A stretch of 64,000 bases of DNA from Castellaniella sp049671645. Lineage in GTDB: Bacteria; Pseudomonadota; Gammaproteobacteria; Burkholderiales; Burkholderiaceae_B. Within the stretch, counting starts at the first letter, position 1; each line of letters begins with the position of its first letter. This document shows positions 27,678 through 36,283 of this stretch, piece after piece. The notes beneath the pieces were generated by a model. It had not been told where the DNA came from. It was given only the letters and a program-made list of their open reading frames with translations, and made no database searches. Location of the stretch: assembly GCF_049671645.1 (NCBI RefSeq), contig NZ_JBATVG010000024.1, positions 124,001-188,000 on the forward strand. The letters run 5' to 3'. A program made the position numbers and the translations under genes.

Positions 27678-28561
27678 GCCGCCCCCTGGGTCAGGCGATC
27701 CTGGGCTTCGCGGTATTTGGCGGCGGTGCGTTCCAGCACATCGGCCGGCAGGCGCGGCGCCGGCGCGGTCTTGCCCCAATCCTGGGTTTCCAGCCAGTCG
27801 CGCACGAACTGCTTGTCGAAGGACGGCGGGCTGATGCCCAGGGCATAGCCGTCTGCGGGCCAGAAACGCGAGGAATCCGGCGTCAGGACTTCATCCATCA
27901 GATGCAGGGTGCCCCGGGCATCCAGGCCGAATTCGAATTTCGTATCGGCGATCAGGATGCCCTGGCGGCCGGCATATTCGGCGGCCTCGGTGTACAGCGC
28001 CAGCGTCATGCGGCGGATTTCCGCCGCCAGGTCGGCGCCGACCTGGGCCACCACGTAATTGAAATCGACGTTCTCGTCGTGGTGCCCGAATTCGGCCTTG
28101 GCTGCCGGGGTGAAGATGGGCTCGGCCAGCTTTTCCGCCTGGCGCAGGCCGGGCGGCAAGGTCACGCCGCACACCGCGCCGCTGGCCTGGTAGTCCTTCC
28201 AGCCCGAGCCGATCAGGTAGCCGCGCGCCACGGCCTCGACCAGAATGGGGTCCAGGCGTTTGACCACCATGGCCCGCCCCGTCACCTGGTTCCGTTCTTC
28301 GGGCGTCACCACGTCTTCGGGCGCAATACCCGTGACGTGCGTGGGAATCAGATGGCCCAGGCGCTTCAACCAGAATTCCGTCAGGGCGGTCAGGACCTTG
28401 CCCTTGCCCGGAATCGGGTCGTCCAGAATGACGTCGAAGGCCGAGATCCGGTCCGTGGCGACGATGAGCAGTTTGTCTTCGCCCACGGCATACATGTCGC
28501 GGACCTTGCCGCGCCCCAGGAGGGGCAGCGACTGGATGGTGGATTGGAGCAAGGCCGTCAT
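27674..28561 (-). CDS. purC: Phosphoribosylaminoimidazole-succinocarboxamide synthase
   Basis: A 295-residue SAICAR synthetase joining CAIR and aspartate with ATP. It begins LPLLGRGKVRDMYAVGEDKL and has LIVATDRISAFDVILDDPIP, DTKFEFGLD and LTPDSSRFWPADGY, all conserved. The longer length matches the proteobacterial and fungal-like type rather than the short Bacillus type. It begins 6 bp after fbaA and overlaps purE. Confidence 0.96.
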   Translation of the reverse strand: MTALLQSTIQSLPLLGRGKVRDMYAVGEDKLLIVATDRISAFDVILDDPIPGKGKVLTALTEFWLKRLGHLIPTHVTGIAPEDVVTPEERNQVTGRAMVVKRLDPILVEAVARGYLIGSGWKDYQASGAVCGVTLPPGLRQAEKLAEPIFTPAAKAEFGHHDENVDFNYVVAQVGADLAAEIRRMTLALYTEAAEYAGRQGILIADTKFEFGLDARGTLHLMDEVLTPDSSRFWPADGYALGISPPSFDKQFVRDWLETQDWGKTAPAPRLPADVLERTAAKYREAQDRLTQGAA

Positions 28562-28567
28562 CGGAAT

Positions 28568-29632
28568 TTATTTCACCAATTGCTTGAGTTCGCCCGCGGC
28601 ATAGCGAGCCGCCATGTCCGACAGCGGGATCGCCTTGATCTTGGAGGCATTCCCCGCCGTGCCGAATTGCTCGTAGCGGGCCAGGCAGACCTTTTTGGCG
28701 GCCTCGCGGGCGGGCTTGAGGTATTCGCGCGGATCGAACTTGCCGGGGTTTTCCGCCAGGAAGCGGCGGATGGCGCCGGTCATGGCCAGGCGGATGTCGG
28801 TGTCGATGTTGACCTTCCGGACACCGAACTTGATGGCTTCCTGCAACTCTTCCACCGGCACGCCGTAGGTTTCCTTCATGTCGCCGCCGAACTGGCGGAT
28901 TTCCGCCAGCAGTTCCTGGGGCACGCTGGAGCTGCCGTGCATCACCAGGTGGGTGTTGGGCAGGCGGGCGTGGATTTCCTTGATCCGCTGCACCGACAGG
29001 ATGTCGCCGGTGGGCTTGCGCGTGAATTTATAGGCGCCGTGGCTGGTGCCCACGGCGATGGCCAGGGCGTCGAGCTGGGTCTGCTTGACGAAATCCGCCG
29101 CCTGTTCAGGGTCGGTCAGCAACTGTTCGAGGGTCATGGTGCCTTCCGCGCCGTGACCGTCTTCCTTGTCACCCTTCATGGTTTCCAGCGACCCCAGGCA
29201 GCCCAGTTCGCCTTCCACCGTGATGCCCAGTTTGTGCGCCATCTGGACGACCTGGCGGGTGACGTCCAGATTGTATTCGTAGGACGCGATCGACTTGCCG
29301 TCGGACATCAGCGAGCCATCCATCATGACGCTGGAAAAGCCCAGGTCGATGGCGCCCTGGCAGACCGCCGGCGACTGGCCGTGGTCCTGGTGCATGACGA
29401 CGGGAATGTGCGGATAGGACTCGACCGCCGCCTGGATCAGGAGCTTGAGGAAGCCTTCGCCGGCATATTTACGGGCGCCGGCCGAAGCCTGCATGATCAC
29501 CGGGCTGTCCGTCTGGGCAGCGGCTTCCATGATGGCCTGGACCTGTTCCAGATTGTTGACGTTGAAAGCGGGAATCCCGTAGCCGTGCTCGGCTGCGTGA
29601 TCGAGGAGCTGACGCATGGAAACCAGGGCCAT
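28568..29632 (-). CDS. fbaA: Fructose-bisphosphate aldolase, class II
   Basis: A 354-residue zinc-dependent aldolase of glycolysis and gluconeogenesis, of the Calvin-type (CbbA) branch common in Betaproteobacteria. It carries AFNVNNLEQVQAIMEAA, VVMHQDHGQS (zinc and base), TVEGELGCLGSLE and GSSSVPQELL. A hairpin at 29688-29717 lies between its promoter region and mog. It heads the purine gene cluster. Confidence 0.95.
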   Translation of the reverse strand: MALVSMRQLLDHAAEHGYGIPAFNVNNLEQVQAIMEAAAQTDSPVIMQASAGARKYAGEGFLKLLIQAAVESYPHIPVVMHQDHGQSPAVCQGAIDLGFSSVMMDGSLMSDGKSIASYEYNLDVTRQVVQMAHKLGITVEGELGCLGSLETMKGDKEDGHGAEGTMTLEQLLTDPEQAADFVKQTQLDALAIAVGTSHGAYKFTRKPTGDILSVQRIKEIHARLPNTHLVMHGSSSVPQELLAEIRQFGGDMKETYGVPVEELQEAIKFGVRKVNIDTDIRLAMTGAIRRFLAENPGKFDPREYLKPAREAAKKVCLARYEQFGTAGNASKIKAIPLSDMAARYAAGELKQLVK

Positions 29633-29761
29633 GGCTGGACCTCCAAAAGGTGAGATAGTGGATAAAACCGGATTGCCGAGATTTTAAGGCGGAATGGGAA
29701 TTGCTGCTGATTCCGCCCCCGGGGCCGGCCTGTGGCGCGCACACCGGCGCCCGACGCCGGT

Positions 29762-30391
29762 TCACCCCTGGGAGCGCCGGGCCGATTTGGGCCTGAAGGC
29801 CTTGACGACGGCATCCTGCGTCTCGACGTACGGGCCGCCGATCAGGTCCAGGCAATAGGGTACGGCGGCGAACACGCCCGGGACCCTCACCTGGCCGTCC
29901 GGGTCCCTCAGGCCTTCCAGGGTTTCCTGGATGGCCTTGGGCTGGCCCGGCAGATTGATGATCAGCGCGGCGTGATCGGGCTGTTCCCGGATGACCGCCA
30001 CCTGGCGCGACAGGATCGCGGTCGGCACGAAGGCCAGGCTGACCTGGCGCATCTGCTCGCCAAAGCCGGGCATCTCGCGCGTGGCCACGTCCAGCGTGGC
30101 CTCGGGCGTCACGTCCCGGCGGGCCGGTCCCGTGCCGCCCGTCGTCAGCACCAGGTCGCAACGGGCCTCGTCGACCAGTTCCCGCAGGGTGGCGGCGATA
30201 CCGGCCCGATCATCGGGGATCAGGCGCGAAACGACCTGCGGCGGCCGCGTCAAGGCCCGCTGAAGCCAGTCGGCCAGCGCCGGAATGCCCTGATCCTGAT
30301 AGACGCCCGACGAGGCGCGGTCGGACACCGACACGAGGCCGACGATCAGTTCATCGGGGTGACTGCGGCGCAATGGGAAGGAATCGCTCAT
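29762..30391 (-). CDS. mog: Molybdopterin adenylyltransferase
   Basis: A 209-residue MoaB/Mog family protein that adenylates molybdopterin before molybdate insertion. The signatures are LIVGLVSVSDRASSGVYQDQ, LVLTTGGTGPARRDVTPEAT and NLPGQPKAIQETLEGL. The length fits Mog rather than the shorter MoaB. Its position beside modE and modABC supports a molybdenum role. Confidence 0.92.
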   Translation of the reverse strand: MSDSFPLRRSHPDELIVGLVSVSDRASSGVYQDQGIPALADWLQRALTRPPQVVSRLIPDDRAGIAATLRELVDEARCDLVLTTGGTGPARRDVTPEATLDVATREMPGFGEQMRQVSLAFVPTAILSRQVAVIREQPDHAALIINLPGQPKAIQETLEGLRDPDGQVRVPGVFAAVPYCLDLIGGPYVETQDAVVKAFRPKSARRSQG

Positions 30392-30409
30392 GGGATAGAC
30401 TGTGCTGAC

Positions 30410-31321
30410 ATGGAAACGGATATTCTATTAGGTACCGGCGCGGCGACGCGCACCCTGCTGCTCGTGGGCGGCGACCTGTGCGCGCGCGCCGCGGAATTGC
30501 AGGCCCCGGAACCCTGGACCTGCATCGGCCTGCGGCGGCGTGCCATGGCCGCCCGGCCCGGCGCCCGGATCCGCTGGCTGCGGGCCGACCTGACCGACCC
30601 TGTCGCCCTGGCCCGGGCGCTGGCCGCCGTCCCGGATATCACCGCCGCCCCCATCACCCATCTCCTGTACGCCCCCGCGCCCGATGCCCGCACGCCTGAA
30701 GCCTACGCCCGCGCCTACCCGCTGGGCCTGCGTGCGCTGCTGGACGCGCTACCCCGCCCCGACCGCCTGCAGCGCTGCGTGCTGGTCGATTCCTCCGCCG
30801 TCTGGGGGGCGGACGCGGGCGACCGCCTGGTGAACGAGGATACGCCGCCCGCTCCGGCGGACTTCCGCGGCGCGACGATGCTGGAAGCCGAGGCCTTGCT
30901 GCATGCCCGACTGCCCGGACGCGGCACCGCCCTGCGGCTGTCGGGGCTGTACGGTCCCGGACGGCTGCGCCTGCTGGACAGCCTGCGCGCCGGACGGATC
31001 GCCGCGCCGCACGGCCCGGGCCACTGGGCCAACCGGATCCACATCGACGACGCGGCGCGGGCCTGCATCCATCTGCTGACCCTGGCCGCCCCCCTGCCCA
31101 GCTACATCGGCACCGACGACCGCCCCATGCCCACGGCCACGCTGTACGACGCGCTGGCGCGGATGGCGGACGGACCGCCTCCCGCCCGGGAAAACCGCGC
31201 TCCGGACGGCAAGCGCCTGTCCAACGCGCGGCTGCGGGCCAGCGGCTGGACGCCCGCCTGGCCCGACGCGATCGACGGCTATGCGGCCTGCCTGGCCGGG
31301 GCATCCGCGCGCAGATCCTGA
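30410..31321 (+). CDS. NAD(P)-dependent epimerase/dehydratase-like (SDR) protein
   Basis: A 303-residue protein resembling the YeeZ-like SDR subgroup. It has TLLLVGGDLCARAAEL in place of a full glycine motif, LVDSSAVWGADAGDRLVNED, ALRLSGLYGPGRLRLLD and NRIHIDDAARACIHLL, all epimerase-type. The classical YxxxK catalytic pair is not evident, so activity is uncertain. The frame is open upstream, but the ATG at 30410 is the first sensible start. It lies between mog and modE, but no link to molybdenum follows from the protein itself. The substrate is unknown. Confidence 0.7.
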   Translation: METDILLGTGAATRTLLLVGGDLCARAAELQAPEPWTCIGLRRRAMAARPGARIRWLRADLTDPVALARALAAVPDITAAPITHLLYAPAPDARTPEAYARAYPLGLRALLDALPRPDRLQRCVLVDSSAVWGADAGDRLVNEDTPPAPADFRGATMLEAEALLHARLPGRGTALRLSGLYGPGRLRLLDSLRAGRIAAPHGPGHWANRIHIDDAARACIHLLTLAAPLPSYIGTDDRPMPTATLYDALARMADGPPPARENRAPDGKRLSNARLRASGWTPAWPDAIDGYAACLAGASARRS

Positions 31322-31393
31322 ACGCAGCGCCCAAGGCGATGAAGCACCCTTTCCGCCTTGAGCCGCCCCGGACTGCCGCGTACACTGCCTGCC

Positions 31394-32281
31394 ATGGTCC
31401 CCTCACATCGCGACACCCCCCCCACCTCACCGCTTGCAAGCGGCTCGGATTCGGCAGGCGCAGATCAGTCCGCAGGGACTGATCTGCGTCCGGCCTCATC
31501 CCTGAGCCTGCGTAGCGGCAACCATATCTGGGGCACGGAACGGCGCATGGCCCTGCTGGCCGCCATCGGCACCGAAGGATCCATCAGCGCGGCGGCGCGC
31601 AAGGTCGGACTGAGCTACAAGGCAGCCTGGGACGCCGTGGACATGATGAACAGTCTGGCCGGCGACCTGCTGGTCGAGCGCGTCACAGGCGGCAAGCGCG
31701 GCGGCGGGGCGCATCTGACCGGCCGGGCGCGCGAACTCGTCGCCTGGTACCAGGCGGCCCAGGCGGAACACCAGCGCTTCATGGAAGCATTGGCGCGCTT
31801 CGGCCCCGACGGCACCCGGCATCTGGACCTGTTGCACAGCATGGCGCTGCAGACTTCAGCCCGCAACTGCTACGAAGGCGTCATCGGCGCCATCGAGTCC
31901 GGCCGCATCAACGACCGCATCCGGTTGAACCTGGACGAAGGCATTTCCCTGACCGCTACCTTGACCCACGCCAGCACCGAACGGCTGGACCTGGCCGAAG
32001 GCCGGCGCGCGCTGGCCTTCCTGAAAGCCCAGGCGGTCCGCATCCTGCCGCGGGACGCCGCTGATCCGGACTCCGCCTCCGACGGACTGAACCGCTGGGT
32101 CGGCCGCATCAACCATCGCGCGGACGACGGCGCCCTGGCGGAAATCAGTCTGGATATCGGCCCCAGGGTGCGCATCACGGGGCTGGCCGACCCGGACGCA
32201 TCGGACGGCGGACTCATCCCCGGAGAACTGGCCGCGGCCTGCTTCCAGGCGGCCGACGTGCTGATCGGCACGATGGACTGA
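31394..32281 (+). CDS. modE: ModE-family molybdate-responsive regulator
   Basis: A 295-residue regulator with a LysR-like winged helix (ERRMALLAAIGTEGSISAAA, then LSYKAAWDAVDMMN) and two C-terminal molybdate-binding domains (SARNCYEGVIGAIESGRIND and NRWVGRINHRADDGALAEIS). ModE binds molybdate and represses the molybdate uptake genes, here modABC, on the opposite strand. The N-terminus is about 40 residues longer than usual and contains a DNA palindrome (31459-31488); the true start could be further downstream. I chose the ATG at 31394. Confidence 0.9.
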   Translation: MVPSHRDTPPTSPLASGSDSAGADQSAGTDLRPASSLSLRSGNHIWGTERRMALLAAIGTEGSISAAARKVGLSYKAAWDAVDMMNSLAGDLLVERVTGGKRGGGAHLTGRARELVAWYQAAQAEHQRFMEALARFGPDGTRHLDLLHSMALQTSARNCYEGVIGAIESGRINDRIRLNLDEGISLTATLTHASTERLDLAEGRRALAFLKAQAVRILPRDAADPDSASDGLNRWVGRINHRADDGALAEISLDIGPRVRITGLADPDASDGGLIPGELAAACFQAADVLIGTMD

Positions 32282-32349
32282 TCGGCGCTCCCAGCCGGCT
32301 GATCGGCATTCCCGGCCGGCGCACCCGCCGCGCCCCTCCGGGCGGCGCG

Positions 32350-33093
32350 TCAGCCCCGGGAAACCTGTTCGGCGTCGCCCTGGATTTCTCCGTGAGCGAT
32401 GTGAAACACCTGATCGGCCAAGGCCCGCACATCCGCCGGGTCATGCGTGATCAGCACCGTGGGAATATCGATGTCGCGCTGCAGCTGGGCCAACTCCACG
32501 CGCATCTGCGCGCGCAGACCCGAATCCAGGGCCGACAGCGGTTCATCCAGCAGCAGCAGACCCGGATCGGTGGACAGGGCCCGCGCCAGGGCCACCCGCT
32601 GACGCTGCCCGCCGGACAGCTCGGCCGGATAGCGGTCCAGCAAACCATCCAGGTGAAACGCCCGCGCCCATCGCATCGCGGCGGGCGGCAGGTCGCGGCG
32701 GCGCAACCTGCCGCCGGCGGCGCCGCCGGCCGCAGGGCCGGTCGACCAGCCCCAGCCATGCCAGTTCAGCCAACCGCGCCGCAGGCCGAAGCCGATGTTC
32801 TGCCGCACGGTCAGATGGGGAAACAGGGCATAGTCCTGGAACAGGTATGCCAGTCGCCGGGCGCGGGGCGGCACGTCGATCCCCGCCGCATGATCGAACA
32901 GAACCCGTCCATCGATTTCGATGCGCCCCGCGTCCGGGCGCAGCAGCCCGGCGATCGCCTGCATCGTCAGGCTCTTGCCCGCCCCCGACGGCCCGAACAA
33001 GGCCACCCGGCGTCCGTCGGTCCGCCACGCAGGCCGCAGCAGGAAACCGTCCGGCCCGCCAATGCGGCAGCGGATGTCCACGATCAGGCTCAT
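32350..33093 (-). CDS. modC: Molybdate ABC transporter ATP-binding protein
   Basis: A 247-residue ABC ATPase. It has LFGPSGAGKSLTMQAIAG (Walker A), LAYLFQDYALFPHL (Q loop), LSGGQRQRVALARAL (signature) and LLLDEPLSALD (Walker B). It lacks the C-terminal TOBE domain found in many ModC proteins. A low-complexity insertion near residue 120 (WHGWGWSTGPAAGGAAGGRL) adds about 25 residues between the Q loop and the signature and coincides with a GC-rich DNA palindrome. It overlaps modB by 4 bp. Confidence 0.92.
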   Translation of the reverse strand: MSLIVDIRCRIGGPDGFLLRPAWRTDGRRVALFGPSGAGKSLTMQAIAGLLRPDAGRIEIDGRVLFDHAAGIDVPPRARRLAYLFQDYALFPHLTVRQNIGFGLRRGWLNWHGWGWSTGPAAGGAAGGRLRRRDLPPAAMRWARAFHLDGLLDRYPAELSGGQRQRVALARALSTDPGLLLLDEPLSALDSGLRAQMRVELAQLQRDIDIPTVLITHDPADVRALADQVFHIAHGEIQGDAEQVSRG

Positions 33094-33776
33094 GCGACGC
33101 TCCGGGACCGGCGCGAGGCGCGGCCCCCCGGCATCAGCCAGGCGGCCAGGCACAACACCGCCACGCACGTGGCCGAGGTGACCAGCACCAGGATATTGGC
33201 CGTGTCGTCATTGCCGGCCTGGACAGCCTCGTAGATCGCGATCGACAGGGTCTGCGTCTTGCCGGGAATATTGCCCGCCACCATCAGCGTGGCGCCGAAT
33301 TCGCCCAGCGCCCGGGCAAAGGCCAGCAGCACCCCGGCCAGGATGCCTCGGGCCGCCAGCGGCAGGCTGACCCGGAAAAAGACGGCGGCGGGCGATACCC
33401 CCAGCACGGCGGCGGCTTGTTCCAGGCGATGGTCCACATCCAGGAAAGCGGCCCGGGCCGCCTTGAGCACCATGGGGAAGGCGACGACGGCCGCCGCCAC
33501 GACGGCCCCCTGCCAGGTGAAGACCAACTCGATGCCATGCGACTGCAGCCAGGCGCCCAGCGCGCCGCGCCGGCCAAACAGCACCAGCAGGTAATAGCCG
33601 GTGACGGTGGGCGGCAGCACCATGGGCAGGGTCAGGAAAGCATCGACCACGTCGCACCAGCGCGACGACCAGCGCGACAGACCATAGGCCACCGCAATGC
33701 CGCCCGCCGTGGCCAGGGCTGTCGCCCAGCCCGCGACCTTCAGGGACAGCAGTAAAGGAATCCAGAGTTCAGGCAT
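33090..33776 (-). CDS. modB: Molybdate ABC transporter permease
   Basis: A 228-residue permease with about five or six membrane segments. It has VDAFLTLPMVLPPTVTGYYL near residue 45 and the cytoplasmic EAA-like loop RALGEFGATLMVAGNIPGKT that contacts ModC; this is the characteristic ModB motif. The ATG at 33776 gives MPELWIPLLLSLKVAGW, a normal start. The gene follows modA by 60 bp and overlaps modC. Confidence 0.95.
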   Translation of the reverse strand: MPELWIPLLLSLKVAGWATALATAGGIAVAYGLSRWSSRWCDVVDAFLTLPMVLPPTVTGYYLLVLFGRRGALGAWLQSHGIELVFTWQGAVVAAAVVAFPMVLKAARAAFLDVDHRLEQAAAVLGVSPAAVFFRVSLPLAARGILAGVLLAFARALGEFGATLMVAGNIPGKTQTLSIAIYEAVQAGNDDTANILVLVTSATCVAVLCLAAWLMPGGRASRRSRSVA

Positions 33777-33836
33777 GGAAATCGTACCGGCGCCGTCGGG
33801 CGGCGCGCCGCAGCGCACCACCCGGCAAAACCCGCA

Positions 33837-34586
33837 TTATGGCTTGGCGAAGCCGTATCGGGCCAGCACGGCCTGTCCTTCGGGGGAGACGACGTACTTC
33901 AGGAAATCGGCAGCTTCCGGAGCCCGGCCGTCCCGCTTGACCAGTGCGATCGGATAGACCACCGGCGTGGGGGTATCCACCGTCTGCACGACCCGGACCT
34001 TGTCCTTCATGATGGCGGCATCCGTTGCGAAGACGAAACCGGCATCGACCTCGCCGCGTTCCACGTAGCTGAGCACCTGGCGCACGTTCTGCCCGAGGAT
34101 TTCATGTGCCTTGACCACGTCCCAGGCGCCGGCCTTTTCCAGCGCAGCCTGGCTATAGCGCCCCACCGGCACGGATGCCGGATTGCCCAACGCGATCCGC
34201 TGCACCTCGGGTTTGGCCAGGTCCTTCAGGGACTGGATCCGGCGCGGGTTGTCGGCCGGCACCACCAGCACCACTTCGTTGCGCACGAAATCCACCCGGC
34301 TGGCAGGATCGATGGCCTGCGCGGCCGCGGCCTTGTCCATGGCCTTCTGATCGGCCGAGGCGAAGACATCGGCGGGGGCGCCTTCCACGATCTGGCGCAG
34401 CACCACGTCCGATGCGCCAAAGGTGGTCAGCACCTTGGTGCCCGGATGGGCGGTTTCATACTGGGCGGCCAGGTCCTTGAACGCATTGGTCAGGCTGGCG
34501 GCGGCCGACACCAGCACTTCACCGGCCATGACCGGCGCCACCGCCCCGGACAGCACGCAGACAGCCAACAGACGACGCAATTGCAT
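33837..34586 (-). CDS. modA: Molybdate ABC transporter periplasmic binding protein
   Basis: A 249-residue precursor. The N-terminal LLAVCVLSGAVAPVMAG is a signal peptide with probable cleavage after AMA-like VMA. The mature protein has VSAAASLTNAFKDLAAQYE, TTFGASDVVLRQIVEGAPAD and FASADQKAMDKA, the oxyanion-binding ModA pattern. A GAAGGAG ribosome site precedes the ATG, and a ModE-type palindrome lies 39 bp upstream. It leads the modABC operon. Confidence 0.95.
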   Translation of the reverse strand: MQLRRLLAVCVLSGAVAPVMAGEVLVSAAASLTNAFKDLAAQYETAHPGTKVLTTFGASDVVLRQIVEGAPADVFASADQKAMDKAAAAQAIDPASRVDFVRNEVVLVVPADNPRRIQSLKDLAKPEVQRIALGNPASVPVGRYSQAALEKAGAWDVVKAHEILGQNVRQVLSYVERGEVDAGFVFATDAAIMKDKVRVVQTVDTPTPVVYPIALVKRDGRAPEAADFLKYVVSPEGQAVLARYGFAKP

Positions 34587-34624
34587 GAAGACTCCTTCAG
34601 TCATAGAGAATGGATATCCGCTAT

Positions 34625-34648
34625 CGTAATATATATAGGTATATTCCG
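34625..34648 (-). promoter_or_regulatory. Probable ModE-binding site for modABC
   Basis: A 24-bp palindrome of the form CG-N-AATATA-N6-TATATT-N-CG, with only the third base of each arm breaking the symmetry. The form, CG and AT-rich arms around a 6-bp centre, resembles the ModE boxes I know from enteric bacteria. It sits 39 bp upstream of modA and between the divergent modA and xerD genes. Confidence 0.6.
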
Positions 34649-34809
34649 CTATTGCTATGCGGACGGTGGATTTGACGGGCCCGCCGCCAGTCTCGCCTCG
34701 CAGCCGCAGTCGCCGGACGCCCGCCGCGCGGCGAGTAGAATGGAGCCTATTGCTCCAGGCGGCCGTTGCCCCATGGCCGCCGGTGTCCCGCGACCGAACT
34801 GCTCTGGAT

Positions 34810-35715
34810 ATGGCCACCCAGCCTTCGCCTTTCCCCACCATCGATGCCTTTCTGGATGCCCTGTGGCTGGAAGACGGTCTGGCCGACAATACGTTGGCGG
34901 CCTATCGGCGTGACCTGAGCGCCTTCGCCCGCTGGCTGCTGGGCGCCCAGGGGCGCCCGCCCGAATCCGCCCGCCAGGAAGACATCCAGGCATGGCTGGC
35001 CGCCCAATACCAGCAGACCAAGGCCAGCACGGCCAATCGCCGCCTGGCGGCGCTGAGGCGCTTCTACCTGTGGGCCCTGCGGCGCAATCTCTGCCACGAA
35101 GACCCCTGCCTGGGCCTGCACAGCGCCCGTCAGCCCGCCCGCTTTCCCAAGACCCTGTCCGAAGCCCAGGTGGATGATCTGCTGCAGGCCCCGGATACGG
35201 AGACGACCCTGGGCCTGCGCGACCGCGCCATGCTGGAAACCCTGTATGCGACGGGGCTGCGCGTCAGCGAACTGGTGCATCTGAATGTGCACGACACCAG
35301 CCTGAGCGACGGCGTGGTGCGCGTGGTCATGGGCAAGGGCGCCAAGGACCGCCTGGTGCCGCTGGGCGACGAGGCGCTGTACTGGATCGAACGCCACTTG
35401 CGCGAAAGCCGGCCGGCGATTCTGGGCGCCCGCGCCTGCGACGCCCTGTTCGCCACCACGCGCGGCGCGGCCATGACGCGCCAGGCATTCTGGCTGCTGA
35501 TCCGCAAATATGCGCAACAGGCCGACATCCGGGTCCCCCTGTCGCCGCACGTGCTGCGCCACGCCTTCGCCACCCATCTGCTGAACCATGGCGCCGACCT
35601 GCGCGTCGTGCAAATGCTGCTGGGCCACGCCGATATCTCCACCACTCAGATCTACACCCACGTCGCCCGCGAACGGCTCAAGGCCCTGCACGCCCAGCAC
35701 CACCCCCGGGCGTGA
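34810..35715 (+). CDS. xerD: Site-specific tyrosine recombinase XerD
   Basis: A 301-residue recombinase, the normal Xer length, acting with XerC at the chromosomal dif site to resolve dimers. The N-terminal SAM-like domain begins LWLEDGLADNTLAAYRRDLS. The catalytic R-H-R-H-Y set is visible: YATGLRVSELVHL, LSPHVLRHAFATHLL, LLGHADISTTQIYTHV. Similarity to XerD rather than XerC is judged from LEDGLADNTL. The ATG at 34810 is chosen by length. This is a housekeeping gene, not an integrase. Confidence 0.9.
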   Translation: MATQPSPFPTIDAFLDALWLEDGLADNTLAAYRRDLSAFARWLLGAQGRPPESARQEDIQAWLAAQYQQTKASTANRRLAALRRFYLWALRRNLCHEDPCLGLHSARQPARFPKTLSEAQVDDLLQAPDTETTLGLRDRAMLETLYATGLRVSELVHLNVHDTSLSDGVVRVVMGKGAKDRLVPLGDEALYWIERHLRESRPAILGARACDALFATTRGAAMTRQAFWLLIRKYAQQADIRVPLSPHVLRHAFATHLLNHGADLRVVQMLLGHADISTTQIYTHVARERLKALHAQHHPRA

Positions 35716-35745
35716 CGGCCCGTCCCACCGATCAGGCCTTCCCCT

Positions 35746-36255
35746 ATGTCCAAGACCAAGCACACCTCCGAGACCCCGGCCACGCATTGGCTGCGGCAAC
35801 AAAAGATCACGTTCGGCGAACACCCCTACGACTATGTCGATCATGGCGGCGCCCGCGAAGCCGCGCAGCAACTGGGCGTGCCGCTGCACCAGGTCGCCAA
35901 GACCCTGATCATGGAAGACGAACACGGCCACCCGCTGGTGGTGCTGATGCACGGGGATTGCGAAGTCTCGACCAAGAATCTGGCCCGGCAGACCGGCGCC
36001 AAGAAGATCGCCCCCTGCACGCCCGACACGGCGCAGCGCAATTCCGGCTACCAGGTGGGCGGCACCTCGCCATTCGCCACCCGCAAGCGCATGCCGGTCT
36101 GGGTGGAAAAGACGCTGCTGGACTACGACACCGTCTACCTGAACGGCGGGCGGCGCGGCTACCTGATCAGCGTGGCGTCCGCTGTGCTGACGGGGGCGTT
36201 GGGCGCAAAGCCGGTGGAAGTGGCCCTGGGAGACGGCGCGGACCCCGCAGGGTGA
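35746..36255 (+). CDS. ybaK: Cys-tRNA(Pro)/Cys-tRNA(Cys) deacylase (YbaK)
   Basis: A 169-residue YbaK/EbsC editing protein that removes cysteine from mischarged tRNA-Pro. The active lysine sits in LHQVAKTLIMEDEHGHPLVV, and GGTSPFATRKRMPVWVE is a signature loop. The length is typical. It lies 30 bp after xerD and likely shares its transcript; tRNA-Arg is convergent downstream. Confidence 0.9.
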   Translation: MSKTKHTSETPATHWLRQQKITFGEHPYDYVDHGGAREAAQQLGVPLHQVAKTLIMEDEHGHPLVVLMHGDCEVSTKNLARQTGAKKIAPCTPDTAQRNSGYQVGGTSPFATRKRMPVWVEKTLLDYDTVYLNGGRRGYLISVASAVLTGALGAKPVEVALGDGADPAG

Positions 36256-36283
36256 GCCACCGCCACGCGGCGGCGATGGAAAC

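Noticed and set aside
27902..29653. 583-codon open frame opposite fbaA and purC
   Set aside because: It spans two conserved genes and has no recognisable domain; composition is that of a shadow frame.
29688..29717. Eight-bp inverted repeat between mog and fbaA as a terminator
   Set aside because: The stem GGCGGAAT/ATTCCGCC has a 14-base loop and no T run directly after it on the minus strand, so it was not listed as a terminator.
34810..35715. The tyrosine recombinase as the sign of a prophage or integrated island
   Set aside because: Length and sequence fit the housekeeping XerD, and no phage, plasmid or attachment-site genes surround it.
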